From positions 2,418,001 through 2,482,000 of the forward strand of contig OZ244902.1 in the NCBI GenBank assembly GCA_965221635.1: a DNA stretch of 64,000 bases, given 5' to 3'. A program made the translations under genes and the position numbers. Under the pieces are notes generated by a model. The model saw only the letters and a list, made by a program, of their open reading frames with translations, searched no databases and had not been told where the DNA came from. Source of the DNA: JAAXHB01 sp965221635 (GTDB lineage Bacteria; Actinomycetota; Acidimicrobiia; Acidimicrobiales; Aldehydirespiratoraceae). Shown piece by piece: positions 63,712-64,000 of this stretch; positions within the stretch are counted from its first letter, which is position 1, and each line of letters opens with the position of its first letter.

Positions 63712-63733
63712 GACGCGAAGCGTAGGGCCCCAC
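63607..63733. repeat. 127-bp direct repeat, copy B
   Basis: Pairs with copy A at 61037-61163. Here the sequence is the 5' end of the intact DUF433-type antitoxin gene, so copy B is probably the source and copy A the truncated duplicate, or both come from a larger family. Confidence 0.85.
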
Positions 63734-63863
63734 TGTGCCGTGGCTGCGGCGCGGCGAGCCAACGAGCGGGTCGCCGCTGTGGGTCACTGGACCGGCCTCG
63801 TCTGTGGGTACAGGTGTTGTGCGGGCTGGGGTAGCACCCGGATCCAGCTGAAGCGAACCCGGG

Positions 63864-64000
63864 GTGACAGAGGTCGAGACGATGCGTCGCTCCAACTCGT
63901 TCGAACAGGTCGTCGCCAAGATGCAAGCGGTGCGAGACAGTGTCGGCCTGCTCGGTCTGTCGCCCGTCGGCAAGTACGAAGGTGTGGGCCCCGTGGGGTT
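63864..64000 (+). CDS. start of an unidentified gene (3' partial)
   Basis: From GTG 63864 or ATG 63882 the frame stays open to the window edge, reading MRRSNSFEQVVAKMQAVRDS and then GLLGLSPVGKYEGVGPVG. Codon third positions are GC-rich as in neighbouring genes. It is divergent from the antitoxin. Too little is present to name a family. Confidence 0.4.
   Translation, partial: MTEVETMRRSNSFEQVVAKMQAVRDSVGLLGLSPVGKYEGVGPVG

Noticed and set aside
59081..64000. Complete integrated prophage or genomic island
   Set aside because: No integrase, transposase, phage structural gene or duplicated tRNA end is visible; only antitoxins and repeats suggest past mobility.

Overview
The window looks like chromosome from a high-GC actinomycete, most likely class Acidimicrobiia and plausibly marine. 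The grounds are overall GC, an actinobacterial-type polA whose 3'-5' exonuclease site is gone, the neighbourhood uvrC / rapZ / gap-pgk-tpiA / secG, giant Calx-beta-like proteins ending in SLH modules, and a DddP-like M24 protein. This placement is inference; no rRNA gene is present.

Layout. 1-3155: 3' end of a large Calx-beta/SLH surface protein. 3337-8362: polA, rpsA, coaE. 8441-22059: a galactoside-use locus with a PfkB (KDG-type) kinase, a FadR-type regulator, a divergent galactonate-dehydratase-like gene, a binding protein, two ABC permeases, GH36 alpha-galactosidase and a convergent GH2 beta-galactosidase. No ABC ATPase is present. The set suggests uptake of galactosides, hydrolysis, and an oxidative De Ley-Doudoroff-type route. 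22129-24490: DUF222/HNH protein and a non-coding stretch. 24491-34119: uvrB, an AceE-like TPP enzyme, uvrA, uvrC. 34403-46657: a 4,084-residue secreted protein with about 23 Calx-beta-like repeats, preceded by a tandem promoter/operator-like array. 46749-50906: rapZ, gap, pgk, tpiA, with yvcK and whiA absent from their usual place. 50903-55968: serine hydrolase, amidohydrolase, alkyl-sulfatase-like MBL protein and alpha/beta hydrolase, inserted between tpiA and secG. 56199-58880: secG, acetoacetate-decarboxylase-like protein, TauD-like dioxygenase. 59081-64000: tRNA-Leu(GAG) followed by an accessory region with antitoxins lacking toxins, truncated copies, a DddP-like putative DMSP lyase, Ada and a VOC protein.

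Two themes cut across the window. First, 13-15 bp degenerate minisatellites sit at several gene junctions, while repeats with 9/12/15/30 bp units (multiples of three) form in-frame low-complexity inserts inside lacZ, the GH36 gene, uvrA and rpsA. Second, several housekeeping genes (polA, uvrB, uvrA, gap, secG) have a TAGNNT -10 box 6-8 nt before the start codon, the arrangement expected for leaderless mRNAs.

The observations I rate highest are the DddP-like active site (59664-60842), the triplicated TAGCAATTGCTA/-10 array (34165-34320), the minisatellite and in-frame insert phenomenon, and the toxin-antitoxin remnants beside tRNA-Leu.
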